Assembly (NCBI GenBank): GCA_029261455.1
Contig: JAJDBH010000011.1
Span: 1 to 37,808 of the forward strand
DNA length: 37,808 nt
From: Nitrospinaceae bacterium
Lineage (GTDB): Bacteria; Nitrospinota; Nitrospinia; Nitrospinales; VA-1
Direction of reading: 5' to 3'
Shown: positions 21,867 through 30,648 of the stretch, piece by piece
How positions within the stretch are numbered: position 1 is the stretch's first letter
Layout of the letters: the number at the start of each line of letters is the position of its first letter
Notes under the pieces: model-generated
What the model was told of the DNA's origin: nothing
The model's input: the letters and a program-made list of their open reading frames with translations, nothing else
The model's database searches: none
Translations under genes and position numbers: made by a program

Positions 21867-24521
21867 ATGAAGTCAGGTTGGTATAGTTTTTGCTCTATAA
21901 TACAGAAAAAAGCAATTACGTCAAAAATTATGGCTATCTCTTTAAATTTGATCAGGTTCATTTTGCTACTGCTGTTTACCCTATTGGGGGTGCAGGGGGC
22001 CTGCACAGTTGCGTGGGCTCAGGATTTTGAATCTGAATTTGTCCAACGTCCACAGGTTTCAACTATAAGGATAGGACCGCATCCTATTTATACCCGAATT
22101 TTGATCAACCTGACCGAGTCAGTTTCATATCAGGTTAAGGCAGATTTTGCTAATAAGCGGGTCACACTGATTTTATCAAACACAACAAAAAGTGCCAGGG
22201 TACGCAGTAAATCATTTAATGATAAAAATCTGGAGCAATACTCAGTTCGGTCCTTGAATGACGATTTACAAGTAACTTTTTTGCTAAAAAATCCCAATAC
22301 CCGGTTTTTTCATTCTGTGAACCCTCAAAAGTCACAGATCATTTTAGACCTCAAGGGCGAGAGTCGACCTATCTTGAGAACAAAAATAGGAAAGGCTAAG
22401 CGTAAACCCAGGTTTCAGACAAGCACTGAACCGAGCCCAGAGCAGACAGCGCTACCAAAAAAAGCCAGACTGATAGGTTTTAGCCCTAAGGAAATCCGGG
22501 CAATCGTTGCCAAATCCCAGGAAGAAAAGGAAACGAACGGCTGGGAAGATTACCAGAAAGCTTTGACAGAGTTTCAGCAGGCGAAATATCCCTCGGCTTC
22601 AAAAATGTTTAGGGAGTTTCAGTCAAACTACCCTAAAAGCATATATCTCGATCATATCCTTTATTTAAAAGCAGAAGCAGAATACCGCATCACATTCAAA
22701 GAATTGAACCCTATTTTTGATAGGGCTTTGGCCTCTTACAAACTTGCTATGCGGGAATTTCCTAAGTCAAAATTTTACGACCATGCTTTGTTGAAGGTAG
22801 CCAGTATTTTTGATGAAATTGGCTATAGTCTGGAGGCGAGGACACTTTTTAACCAAGGGCTAAAGTCCAAGCCGAGTAGCCTCTATAATGAAGTTCGGAA
22901 GAATAGCCTGGCCGCTATGCTGATGAAGGAGGGTCGGTTGGATGAAGCTTTTAATGCATTTCAGAAGATACTTAGAAAGTCTCCAAAAAATATTGCGGCA
23001 AAGGCAGGGGTTTTTGAAATTGCCAGCAAGTTTTTCGAGGAAGAAGATTATCCTCGTGCGCTAAAGATCTTTGAGACAGGGGCCAAGCGCTGGCCGGGCG
23101 AACTCAATGAGAAGCCTGAAATCAACTTTGCCATGGCTGAAATTTATTTTTCACAAAAAAATTACGAGAAAGCCAGAAAATATTTTTTCAATCTTTTGAA
23201 TCTGGACCCGGTTTCCGAGAACGCACATAAAGCTCTAAATCGAATTGGTGACTCTTTTATTGTCCAAGAAAAGTATCAGAATGCCTTGGCGGTTTTTGAT
23301 GAATCCGGGAAAAGAAAAGATCGGAAGCTAGATGAAGAAGGCAAGCCTGCTTTAGATGAAGAGGGTAACGAAATCCGGGAAGAAACTGCCGAAACCCAAT
23401 ACGGAAAAGTCCGAATGGCTGATATAGGAGTCCGCCAGCCACGTCTGAAAATAAGGGATATTGTTTTTGATGTAGGACCTTATTATAAGCCGTTTAAGAC
23501 TTACGAAAAAATATTTGCAGAAGCTCGAAGCGTTGATATTCTCGCAGAAGTGACCCTGAGTCGAGGCATCGCTTATCTGCTAGAGCAAAATTATCTGAAG
23601 GCTATAGAAGAGTTTAAAAAACTTTTGCCGCTGGGGCCTGGATCCCGATTTTTTCAGGAGGCTGATCGGTACATTCGGCAAGCACTGATTGCACTGGTCG
23701 ATAAATATGCCAAGCAGGATGGAAATCTGCCCATTCTTTACTCTTACAGCGATTTTATCAGTCTTCCCGTTGGTGATATTAACAACGCCCAAACTCTCCT
23801 TCAGGTGGGCGAAGCTTATCAGGCAATTGGCATGTTTGCCGAAGCTGTCAAATTCTATGAAAAAGTGAAGGCGTTGGACTCTCAGAAAACATATCGGGAT
23901 CGGGTTTTTCTAAACTTGGGCCAAATTCACTTGGAAAATTCAAGCTATGATGATGCGCTTTTAGTTGGACGGAATTTCTTGAAAAACTTTCCCAGAAGCA
24001 AGTGGATTCCAGATGCCATGAAGCTATTGGCCAATGCTTTGAAAGGGAAGGGGGATTTTTCAGGAGCCCTCAATGCTTACGAAGATTTTATGATGAAGTC
24101 TGAAGACAAGTCGGAAGTTCATTTTCTCATCGGAGAAACTTATGCGAACATGAATCAACTGGAGGATGCCGCGCAATCTTATCAAAAGGCGATTGCGACT
24201 TATGATCGCCAGGAAAGGGTGATTCCCGAGTATCTGCAGAAGTCTTATTACCGTTTAGGTATATCTTTTTATAAATTGAATCGTTTTGGTCCGGCCGTGG
24301 AGGCATTGAAATCGGCCAGAGAGCTTTTCCCCGATAATTCGTTACGAGACTGGGCAGATTTTCTCATGATTGAGAGCCTTGAGAAACTCGGCGATCCTTT
24401 AAAGGTTACGGAAGGATTAAACCAGCTGGTTAAAAATAAAAATACGGATGATCTTATCCGGCAAGCGGCGGAATCCAAGGCGAAAATTCAAGAATGGGAA
24501 AAACAATTAAAAGAAGGATGA
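21867..24521 (+). CDS. Large exported AMIN-domain TPR protein
   Basis: 884 residues. A long signal or anchor segment (residues 29-51, LIRFILLLLFTLLGVQGACTVAWAQ) is preceded by a basic region. If the start is ATG 21930 rather than 21867, the signal has normal length; neither has a good ribosome site. Residues 60-150 are an AMIN domain (VSTIRIGPHPIYTRILINLTESVSYQV), a periplasmic module that binds envelope or peptidoglycan parts in secretin and amidase systems. A linker with Lys/Pro comes next, then more than ten TPR-like units from about 225 to the end, such as NIAAKAGVFEIASKFFEEEDYPRALKIFETG and FLIGETYANMNQLEDAAQSYQKAI. It resembles periplasmic TPR scaffold proteins next to motility genes. 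It lies 154 bases before the flagellar-type kinase gene, in the same direction. The function is inference. Confidence 0.8.
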   Translation: MKSGWYSFCSIIQKKAITSKIMAISLNLIRFILLLLFTLLGVQGACTVAWAQDFESEFVQRPQVSTIRIGPHPIYTRILINLTESVSYQVKADFANKRVTLILSNTTKSARVRSKSFNDKNLEQYSVRSLNDDLQVTFLLKNPNTRFFHSVNPQKSQIILDLKGESRPILRTKIGKAKRKPRFQTSTEPSPEQTALPKKARLIGFSPKEIRAIVAKSQEEKETNGWEDYQKALTEFQQAKYPSASKMFREFQSNYPKSIYLDHILYLKAEAEYRITFKELNPIFDRALASYKLAMREFPKSKFYDHALLKVASIFDEIGYSLEARTLFNQGLKSKPSSLYNEVRKNSLAAMLMKEGRLDEAFNAFQKILRKSPKNIAAKAGVFEIASKFFEEEDYPRALKIFETGAKRWPGELNEKPEINFAMAEIYFSQKNYEKARKYFFNLLNLDPVSENAHKALNRIGDSFIVQEKYQNALAVFDESGKRKDRKLDEEGKPALDEEGNEIREETAETQYGKVRMADIGVRQPRLKIRDIVFDVGPYYKPFKTYEKIFAEARSVDILAEVTLSRGIAYLLEQNYLKAIEEFKKLLPLGPGSRFFQEADRYIRQALIALVDKYAKQDGNLPILYSYSDFISLPVGDINNAQTLLQVGEAYQAIGMFAEAVKFYEKVKALDSQKTYRDRVFLNLGQIHLENSSYDDALLVGRNFLKNFPRSKWIPDAMKLLANALKGKGDFSGALNAYEDFMMKSEDKSEVHFLIGETYANMNQLEDAAQSYQKAIATYDRQERVIPEYLQKSYYRLGISFYKLNRFGPAVEALKSARELFPDNSLRDWADFLMIESLEKLGDPLKVTEGLNQLVKNKNTDDLIRQAAESKAKIQEWEKQLKEG

Positions 24522-24675
24522 TTTTTATTTTATAATAAGATCGTGTCTTTTGTCCAACCTGCCTCATACTCCATCCAATAGCCATGGGGGCAATAAGTAA
24601 GAACTCATTGTGTTGAGATAAATTCTTTGATACCCATTTCAAAATATGTAAGTTATCCGCGAAGGTTCTCCGTTC

Positions 24676-25956
24676 ATGACTGAAGTCGGCAAAGAAAAGA
24701 GCAAAGATATAGAAGCCCTCATGAAGAATATGGAGGCCTTCAACGAGGTCACTGAACAATTACAACGTTCCTATGATGAATTGCAGGTGAGAGTAAAACA
24801 ACTTGATCTGGAGTTGGAGGGTAAAAACATTGAGTTGGAAAAAAACCTTATTGAAAAAGAAGAAGTTAAAAATTATTTAAACGACATTCTGGAAAGCCTC
24901 ACCAACGGTGTTATTGTGGTGGACCGGTCGGGGAAAATTACAACGTTCAATCAAACTGCAGGTGCTTTAACGGGTTTAAAGCCGCAAAACTGTTTAGGGA
25001 AAACCTTGAAAGAAGTTTTCCCGTTTGATCTGTTTGAAAATATGGTGTCCAGACTTGAGAAAAATAGAGGGGAAACGGTCAGCCGGGATCAGGATATCAC
25101 CACTCCCGATAAGAAAATAATTCATGCCCGTGTTTCTGCTTCCCCGGTATGGGACAATCATGGTGGTCAGATAGGAACAGTGTTGATCTTGCAAGATAGA
25201 ACCGATTTGCGCCGGTTAGAAGAGTTGGCTAATCGTAACCAACGACTTCGGGAAATGGGGGAGATGGCAGCCGGGATCGCGCATGAAATCAGAAATCCCC
25301 TGGCGAGTATCGAATTGTTTGCCTCGTTACTTAAAAAAGATCTGGAAGAAGAACCCGAAAAAGGTAAGCTGGTTCAGCATATCCGCGCAGGCGTGAAGAA
25401 CATGGACCGCATCATATCCACTCTCCTCTTGTTTGCAAAATCATCCAAGCCATCGCGTCAGCAATGCGATATCAATCTTTTATTATCACAACTTTTGGAC
25501 GGGCTGGACGATATCAAAGTACCGGGAAATATTAAAGTAGTGCGAGACTTTGACAAGGAAGAGATGATGGCGAATGGCGACCGGGAATTATTGCGACAGG
25601 TTTTTCCTAATTTGATCCGTAATGCAATTCAGGCTATGCCGGACGGAGGAGAATTGTGTCTGCAAACCAGGAAGGCTCTTATACCTGTGGCCGAAAATGA
25701 TAGTGGAGCAGGTGCCCGTAAATTCATTACTGTTACGATTTCCGATACCGGTGGAGGAATTTCTGCCGATGATATTGCTAAAATTTTTAATCCTTTTTTT
25801 ACTACCAAGGATAAAGGGACAGGGCTGGGGCTGGCCATATCGCATAATATCATCAAAGCCCACCAAGGGACGATTGAAGCCATGAGCGAAGAAGGCAAGA
25901 GCACTTCTTTCAAAGTCAAGATTCCCTGCTGGGATGAGGATTTCGATGAAAAGTAA
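24676..25956 (+). CDS. PAS sensor histidine kinase, FlrB/FleS/NtrB type
   Basis: 426 residues, soluble. A coiled-coil N-terminus (about 5-65) leads to a PAS domain (about 66-180, ILESLTNGVIVVDRSGKITTFNQTAGALTG). HisKA follows with phospho-accepting H203 in AAGIAHEIRNPLAS. The HATPase domain has the N box NLIRNAIQ (312-319), G1 SDTGGGIS (356-363), the F box FNPFFTTK and G2 GTGLGLAI (381-388). All kinase motifs are intact. Its 3' end overlaps the response regulator gene, so the pair is co-expressed. The AtoS/NtrB/FlrB architecture, and the flagellar operon directly downstream of its partner, point to the FlrB-FlrC or FleS-FleR class that drives middle flagellar genes through sigma-54. The signal sensed by the PAS domain is unknown. 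Confidence 0.88.
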   Translation: MTEVGKEKSKDIEALMKNMEAFNEVTEQLQRSYDELQVRVKQLDLELEGKNIELEKNLIEKEEVKNYLNDILESLTNGVIVVDRSGKITTFNQTAGALTGLKPQNCLGKTLKEVFPFDLFENMVSRLEKNRGETVSRDQDITTPDKKIIHARVSASPVWDNHGGQIGTVLILQDRTDLRRLEELANRNQRLREMGEMAAGIAHEIRNPLASIELFASLLKKDLEEEPEKGKLVQHIRAGVKNMDRIISTLLLFAKSSKPSRQQCDINLLLSQLLDGLDDIKVPGNIKVVRDFDKEEMMANGDRELLRQVFPNLIRNAIQAMPDGGELCLQTRKALIPVAENDSGAGARKFITVTISDTGGGISADDIAKIFNPFFTTKDKGTGLGLAISHNIIKAHQGTIEAMSEEGKSTSFKVKIPCWDEDFDEK

Positions 25957-27328
25957 TTCTTCAAAAAAAATTCTGATTGTCGATGATGAACCTGAAATGA
26001 GGGTTGCACTGGAGACAACCCTTCAGCGCGAGAACTATCAACTCGTTTGCGCGGAAGACGGCAAACAGGCATTGGAGCAGTTTGAAAATCAGGTGTTCGA
26101 TCTGGTTTTGACAGATGTGCGCATGCCAAAACTAAATGGATTGGAATTGTTGCGTGAGGTCAAAGAACGTTCTCCTCAAACGCCAGTGGTCATGATGACC
26201 GCGTACGGAACCATTGATAACGCGGTTGAGGCTATGAAGGAAGGGGCCTTTGATTATCTGATAAAGGGTTCAGGATTTTCTGCCGATGTTCTGGTTTCTA
26301 CAGTTAAGCGTGCGTTTTTAAGTCCACAGGATTATATTCCTCCTGCGCGACCATCGGGTGTCATCGATAAAGCTGATTCTCCAGTTACAAAAAGAATTGT
26401 GACTCAGGATGAGGGAATGAAGAAACTCCTGAAGTTTGCCGAAAACGTTGCATACAGTAAGTCGACCGTTCTCATTATGGGAGAGACTGGAACCGGGAAG
26501 GAATTATTTGCGCGTTATATTCATCAATGCAGTCCTCGTACTGATAAATCTTTTATGGCGGTCAATTGCGCCGCATTACCTGAAGGTTTGCTGGAGTCTG
26601 AACTGTTCGGTCATGAGAAGGGGTCGTTCACCGGAGCCACAGAAAATAAAGAAGGCAAGTTTGAGCTAGCGCACCAAAGTTCACTACTTCTGGATGAGGT
26701 TACAGAGATGAGCTTGCCTTTGCAGGCTAAACTGCTTAGAGTCTTGCAAGAGCATGAAGTGGATAAAGTGGGTGGCAAAGCCCCTATCCCGGTGGATGTA
26801 AGGGTGATTGCCACAACCAATCGGGATATTCGTCGCCGGATTGAAGATCATGAATTCAGAGAAGATCTGTATTACCGGTTGAATGTGGTTCCTTTGATCC
26901 TTATTCCTCTGCGTGAAAGAATGGATGATATCCCACTGCTGGCGGAATATTTTATGAATCAGTTTTGCCAGGAAAACTCCCGCCCTCTTTTGAAGATAGA
27001 CCCAGCGACCCTGACCCTGTTGAAGAAATATCGCTGGCCAGGCAATATCCGTGAACTTGGAAATATTATTGAGCGATCCTGCCTGATGTGTCAGGGCGAT
27101 ACCCTTCTTCCGGCGAACCTGTTTTTTGATGACGAGCCTCTCTCGACCGGGAAAAAAGACGCTACGCCAAAGCTATCGGGAACTATTCATGCAATGGAAA
27201 AGGAACTGATCAAGCAAACACTTGAGGAGTTTAGCGGTAATAAAACCAAAGCCGCCGATTCATTAGGCATTAGTATCCGCACCCTGCGCAACAAACTCAA
27301 CGAATATAACGAAGGTGAGAAGGAATAA
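25946..27328 (+). CDS. Sigma-54-dependent response regulator, FlrC/FleR type
   Basis: 460 residues. The receiver domain has acidic D13-D14 and phospho-acceptor D57 in LVLTDVRMPKLNG; the switch Thr is in VVMMTAYG. The conserved Lys is followed by Gly (LIKGSG) where most receivers have Lys-Pro. The AAA+ domain has Walker A GETGTGKE, then ELFGHEKGSFTGATENKEG, where the sigma-54 contact loop reads GSFTGA instead of GAFTGA. It continues with Walker B LLLDEVTE, an ATTNRD sensor and RLNVVPL. A Fis-type helix-turn-helix (NKTKAADSLGISIRTLRNKL) ends the protein. I start at ATG 25946, five bases after GAGGA; ATG 25934 is less well placed. The gene overlaps the kinase gene by 11 bases. It most likely activates the sigma-54 promoter 160 bases after its own stop, upstream of flgC. 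Confidence 0.9.
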   Translation: MKSNSSKKILIVDDEPEMRVALETTLQRENYQLVCAEDGKQALEQFENQVFDLVLTDVRMPKLNGLELLREVKERSPQTPVVMMTAYGTIDNAVEAMKEGAFDYLIKGSGFSADVLVSTVKRAFLSPQDYIPPARPSGVIDKADSPVTKRIVTQDEGMKKLLKFAENVAYSKSTVLIMGETGTGKELFARYIHQCSPRTDKSFMAVNCAALPEGLLESELFGHEKGSFTGATENKEGKFELAHQSSLLLDEVTEMSLPLQAKLLRVLQEHEVDKVGGKAPIPVDVRVIATTNRDIRRRIEDHEFREDLYYRLNVVPLILIPLRERMDDIPLLAEYFMNQFCQENSRPLLKIDPATLTLLKKYRWPGNIRELGNIIERSCLMCQGDTLLPANLFFDDEPLSTGKKDATPKLSGTIHAMEKELIKQTLEEFSGNKTKAADSLGISIRTLRNKLNEYNEGEKE

Positions 27329-27486
27329 AGTAATCCCTTGCTTAACCGGCTGGGGCCAAAATAATGACGAATTTTGCCCTTCTGTAGAAATATCCCTGCT
27401 TTCCCTCCTCCAGCTATAAGCCTGTAACTCTTTTTAAATAAACGGGTTTATCTTGTCTCACCTGTCTTCCCCCCTTTTGGTTTCTA

Positions 27487-27503
27487 ATGGTATGGAACTT
27501 GCT
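27487..27503 (+). promoter_or_regulatory. Sigma-54 (-24/-12) promoter of the flgC-motE operon
   Basis: ATGGTATGGAACTTGCT has the -24 GG (27489-27490) and -12 GC (27501-27502) separated by exactly ten bases, with TTGC(T) perfect at -12 and TGGYAY at -24. Predicted start is near 27514 with a leader of about 64 bases to ATG 27578. It lies in the 249-base gap after the FlrC-type regulator, the expected arrangement for class III flagellar genes. Confidence 0.7.
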
Positions 27504-27577
27504 ATCTTTATATGAAAAAACAGATTGAGGGAAAACCCCTCTTTTACAAAACAAAACTTTAGGGGAAGACGAGGATC

Positions 27578-28015
27578 ATGGACTTTCTGACAAATATGAA
27601 AATCAGTTCATCGGGCTTAAGTGTTCAGCGTAAGCGGATGGAAACTATTTCCAGCAATCTGGCCAATTTGGAGACCACACGAACTCCTGAAGGTGGTCCT
27701 TATCGGCGGAAAGATATCCTGGTCACTGCTTTACCTGTAGAAAATGAATTTGGAAACACTTTTAAAAACGAGTTGGGCGATAAGTTGAGGAAGGTGCAGG
27801 TTACAGATGTGATTGAAGATCAGGAAGAACCGCGTCTGGTTTTCAACCCGAGTCACCCCGATGCTAATGATTTAGGTTATGTAGCAATGCCCAATATCGA
27901 TCAAATGACGGAGATGGTGAATATGGTTACCACGCAACGGTCATTTGAGGCAAATGTCACAGCACTCAATGCTTCCAAGGCTATGGCCATTCGAGCGATT
28001 GATCTGGGCCGTTAA
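27578..28015 (+). CDS. flgC: Flagellar proximal rod protein FlgC
   Basis: 145 residues, normal for FlgC. The N-terminal flagellar rod motif is MKISSSGLSVQRKRMETISSNLANLETTRTPEGGPYRRK, with the ANxxT-type segment and the PYRRK of FlgC. The C-terminal helix is VNMVTTQRSFEANVTALNASKAMAIRAIDL. FlgC builds the proximal rod on the MS ring with FlgB and FliE. It is exported by the flagellar type III system without a cleaved signal. The start is secured by GAGGATC just before ATG. It is the first gene of the seven-gene operon; the usual neighbours flgB (before) and fliE (after) are absent, and fliF starts 36 bases later. The central variable loop is moderately long but the protein looks complete. Confidence 0.95.
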   Translation: MDFLTNMKISSSGLSVQRKRMETISSNLANLETTRTPEGGPYRRKDILVTALPVENEFGNTFKNELGDKLRKVQVTDVIEDQEEPRLVFNPSHPDANDLGYVAMPNIDQMTEMVNMVTTQRSFEANVTALNASKAMAIRAIDLGR

Positions 28016-28050
28016 TAATAAACATTAAAAACCTTTAAACTATAATTCCC

Positions 28051-29646
28051 ATGGAAAACTTTCTGGATTTTTTAAGGCAGTTTGGCGACCGGTTCAACGA
28101 ACTTTCACAAGGCAAGAAAGTGGCGGCTCTGTCTCTTGTGGCTTTGGCGCTGGCATCTTTGTTAGTGATGTCTTTTTGGTTGAAGACTCCAGACTTTCAG
28201 CTACTTTATGCCAACCTGTCTCAGGAAGACGCAGGAGCTATTGTGGATAAGCTGAAAAACCAGAAAATTCCTTTTGAACTTGCCAATGGAGGCCGGACAA
28301 TTCGCATTGCTTCAGACAAGTTACATGAAGTGCGCTTGCAGTTGGCCAGTGAAGGGTTGCCGGAAGGTTCCGATGTTGGTCTGGAAATTTTTGAGGACAC
28401 TCCTTTGGGAATGACGGAGTTTGTGCAGAAATTGAATTTCCAAAGAGCCTTGCAGGGTGAGCTGACCCGTACTATCAAGTCCCTTGACGCGGTGGCCCAA
28501 GTTCGGGTCCATCTGGTTATTCCGAAAGACAATCTGTTTCGTAAGGATAAACCCAAGGGCAAGGCTTCTATTACGTTGAAAGTGAAATCGGGTAAAACTT
28601 TGACTGAAACCCAGGTGCAAGGAATTGTTCACTTGGTTTCCGCCAGTGTTGGGGGTATCGCCGCGCAGGATGTGGTGGTGGTTGATCTGAAGGGTAATTT
28701 GTTGTCCGGCGGGAAAGAACCTTCTACTGAAGCAATGCTTTCATCGACAAATTTCAAACATAAAACGCGGGTGGAAAGAGCGCTGCAACAAAATATCATC
28801 AAAATGTTAGAAGACGCATTGGGGCCGGGAAAAGTGATTGCTAAAGTTACGGCGGCCTTGGATTTTGAAAAGGTAGAAAGAACTGAAGAAATTTATGATC
28901 CGGACTCGCAGGTCGTGAGAAGTGAGAATCAGGTCAGTGAAACCTCTACGGGTGCTGTGCCTCCGGGCGGTGTTCCTGGTGTTCAGGCTCTGGTACCTTC
29001 CGGTGGGGCTCCGGGTGGAGTTGCCGGACAGGCGGCTCAGAGGAATAAATCGAATGCTCTGTTCAATTATGAAATCAATAAAGTAGTTCGGCATGTATCG
29101 AAGCCTCTAGGAGAGATTTCCAAGCTCAGTGTTGCAGTGATGATCGATGGCACTACGGTTGGTGATCCTGCAGAGTATCAGGCGCGATCGCAGGAAGATA
29201 TGGACAAGTACTTGCAAATTGTTCAGTCAGCGGTGGGGTTTGATCAGGATAGAGGGGATATTATTCAGGTTGAGAACATTCAATTTGATCGATCTGAGTT
29301 AGAAGCGCAGAGGGAAAGCATTGCCCGTGCAGAACAGATTGATCTTGGCATGGAAATCGGAAAACTGGTGGTGGGCCTTGTGTTCCTCATTCTGTTTTTC
29401 ACTCGCATCATTCGCCCGATTATCAATTGGATGACGATGTCGGTGGAAGTTGTTGCGGAAACGGACCAGTTGAGTACGGGAGATTTTGATGCAGTTGATG
29501 AAGAGAAACGCCGCCTCAGTGAGATGGCTTCTGAATCAGCTCATGTTCGTGAGTCGGTGGCGGAATTTGTTCACAAAGATCCCAAGTATACTGCCGGCGT
29601 GATCCGGAAATGGATGCGGGAAAAAGAACCTAAAGCGAAAGCTTAA
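28051..29646 (+). CDS. fliF: Flagellar MS-ring protein FliF
   Basis: 531 residues, close to the usual 530-570. Two membrane segments flank a large periplasmic part: residues about 23-44 (KVAALSLVALALASLLVMSFWL) and about 433-453 (IGKLVVGLVFLILFFTRIIRP). Ring-building motifs RBM1/RBM2 are recognisable: LLYANLSQEDAGAIVDKLKNQKIPFELANGGRTIRI, then LASEGLPEGSDVGLEIFEDTPLGMTEFVQKLNFQRALQGELTRTI. The Ala/Gly/Pro-rich insert GAVPPGGVPGVQALVPSGGAPGG near residue 305 replaces the variable beta-collar region. The C-terminal cytoplasmic tail (about 500-531, SVAEFVHKDPKYTAGVIRKWM) is the FliG-binding helix. The rings form the inner-membrane base on which the rod, switch and export gate are built. The ribosome site is weak; it follows flgC closely and is likely translated from the operon message. 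Confidence 0.96.
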   Translation: MENFLDFLRQFGDRFNELSQGKKVAALSLVALALASLLVMSFWLKTPDFQLLYANLSQEDAGAIVDKLKNQKIPFELANGGRTIRIASDKLHEVRLQLASEGLPEGSDVGLEIFEDTPLGMTEFVQKLNFQRALQGELTRTIKSLDAVAQVRVHLVIPKDNLFRKDKPKGKASITLKVKSGKTLTETQVQGIVHLVSASVGGIAAQDVVVVDLKGNLLSGGKEPSTEAMLSSTNFKHKTRVERALQQNIIKMLEDALGPGKVIAKVTAALDFEKVERTEEIYDPDSQVVRSENQVSETSTGAVPPGGVPGVQALVPSGGAPGGVAGQAAQRNKSNALFNYEINKVVRHVSKPLGEISKLSVAVMIDGTTVGDPAEYQARSQEDMDKYLQIVQSAVGFDQDRGDIIQVENIQFDRSELEAQRESIARAEQIDLGMEIGKLVVGLVFLILFFTRIIRPIINWMTMSVEVVAETDQLSTGDFDAVDEEKRRLSEMASESAHVRESVAEFVHKDPKYTAGVIRKWMREKEPKAKA

Positions 29647-29649
29647 TGT

Positions 29650-30648
29650 ATGAATATCAACGGACCTGAAAAAGCAGCCATCTTCCTGATGAACCTGGGC
29701 GAAGAGAAAGCCGCGCAGGTGTTGGCGAATATGGATGAAGAGGAAATCCAAATCCTTGGGAACTACATGTCGACTTTGGGTGAGATAGAAACTCCGGTCA
29801 TGGACTCTGTAAACAGAGATTTTTATAATTTGGTCGAAACGGGATCCAGTAAGTTGAATACGGGTGGGATGGGATTCCTTGAATCCATTCTTAAGAAAGC
29901 CATTGATCCAGAAAAGGCCACCCAGATTTTAAAAAATATCACCTCACCGGGCGAGGAAATGAGCGGTGGCTTGGAAACTGTTCGGCATCTTGATCCTAAG
30001 GTCATTGCTTCATTTATCAGAAAAGAACATCCCCAGACTGCGGCAATTATTCTTGCGCATCTTGAGGGCAACGCTGCAAGTCAGACTCTTCGAGAGATAC
30101 CTGAGGCACAGCGTATGGAAATAGTTCATCGCCTTGCGACTTTAGAAAGGGTGTCACCACGTGTTATTCGTGACTTGGATGATGCTCTGAAGAATGAATT
30201 CAAAAAGTCTGCAGCCGTTTCAGGAAAAAAACTGGGCGGAGTCGAAATGGCAGCAAAACTTATGTCATCTCTGGACAGAACAACGGAATCGGATATATTG
30301 ACTTCTATGGAGGAAGTGGATCCGAGCATGGTCGATGAGATTCGTAATTTGAGGTTCACTTTTGAAGACATTCTTAAAATAGATGACAATGGAGTTCAGT
30401 TAGTCATTAAGGAAGTAGTGCACGAAGATCTATTGGTGTCTTTGAAAACAGCCACCGATGAATTGAAAGAAAAATTGTTTTCTAATATGTCAGAACGTGC
30501 GGCAATAATGCTGAAAGAGGACTTAGAATCTCTGGGGCCAATGAAAATCAGTGACGTCGAGAAGGCTCAGCAGAATATTATTTCTGTGTGCAAGCAATTA
30601 GAAGAAAATGGAAAAGTCCTAATAGGCGGAGGAGAAGCCCTTGTCTGA
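29650..30648 (+). CDS. fliG: Flagellar motor switch protein FliG
   Basis: 332 residues, exactly the usual size. The N-terminal domain (GPEKAAIFLMNLGEEKAAQVLANMDEEEI) binds FliF. The middle domain carries the EHPQ motif in FIRKEHPQTAAIILAHLEG. The C-terminal torque domain has the charged ridge LRFTFEDILKIDDNGVQLVIKEV and LKTATDELKEKLFSNMSERAAIMLKEDLESLGP, where the motor-facing Lys/Glu/Arg/Asp residues are conserved. FliG links the MS ring to FliM and interacts with the stator MotA. It starts four bases after the fliF stop and overlaps fliH by eight bases, so translation is coupled. Nothing is unusual; the protein should be functional, in contrast to the downstream fliI. Confidence 0.96.
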   Translation: MNINGPEKAAIFLMNLGEEKAAQVLANMDEEEIQILGNYMSTLGEIETPVMDSVNRDFYNLVETGSSKLNTGGMGFLESILKKAIDPEKATQILKNITSPGEEMSGGLETVRHLDPKVIASFIRKEHPQTAAIILAHLEGNAASQTLREIPEAQRMEIVHRLATLERVSPRVIRDLDDALKNEFKKSAAVSGKKLGGVEMAAKLMSSLDRTTESDILTSMEEVDPSMVDEIRNLRFTFEDILKIDDNGVQLVIKEVVHEDLLVSLKTATDELKEKLFSNMSERAAIMLKEDLESLGPMKISDVEKAQQNIISVCKQLEENGKVLIGGGEALV

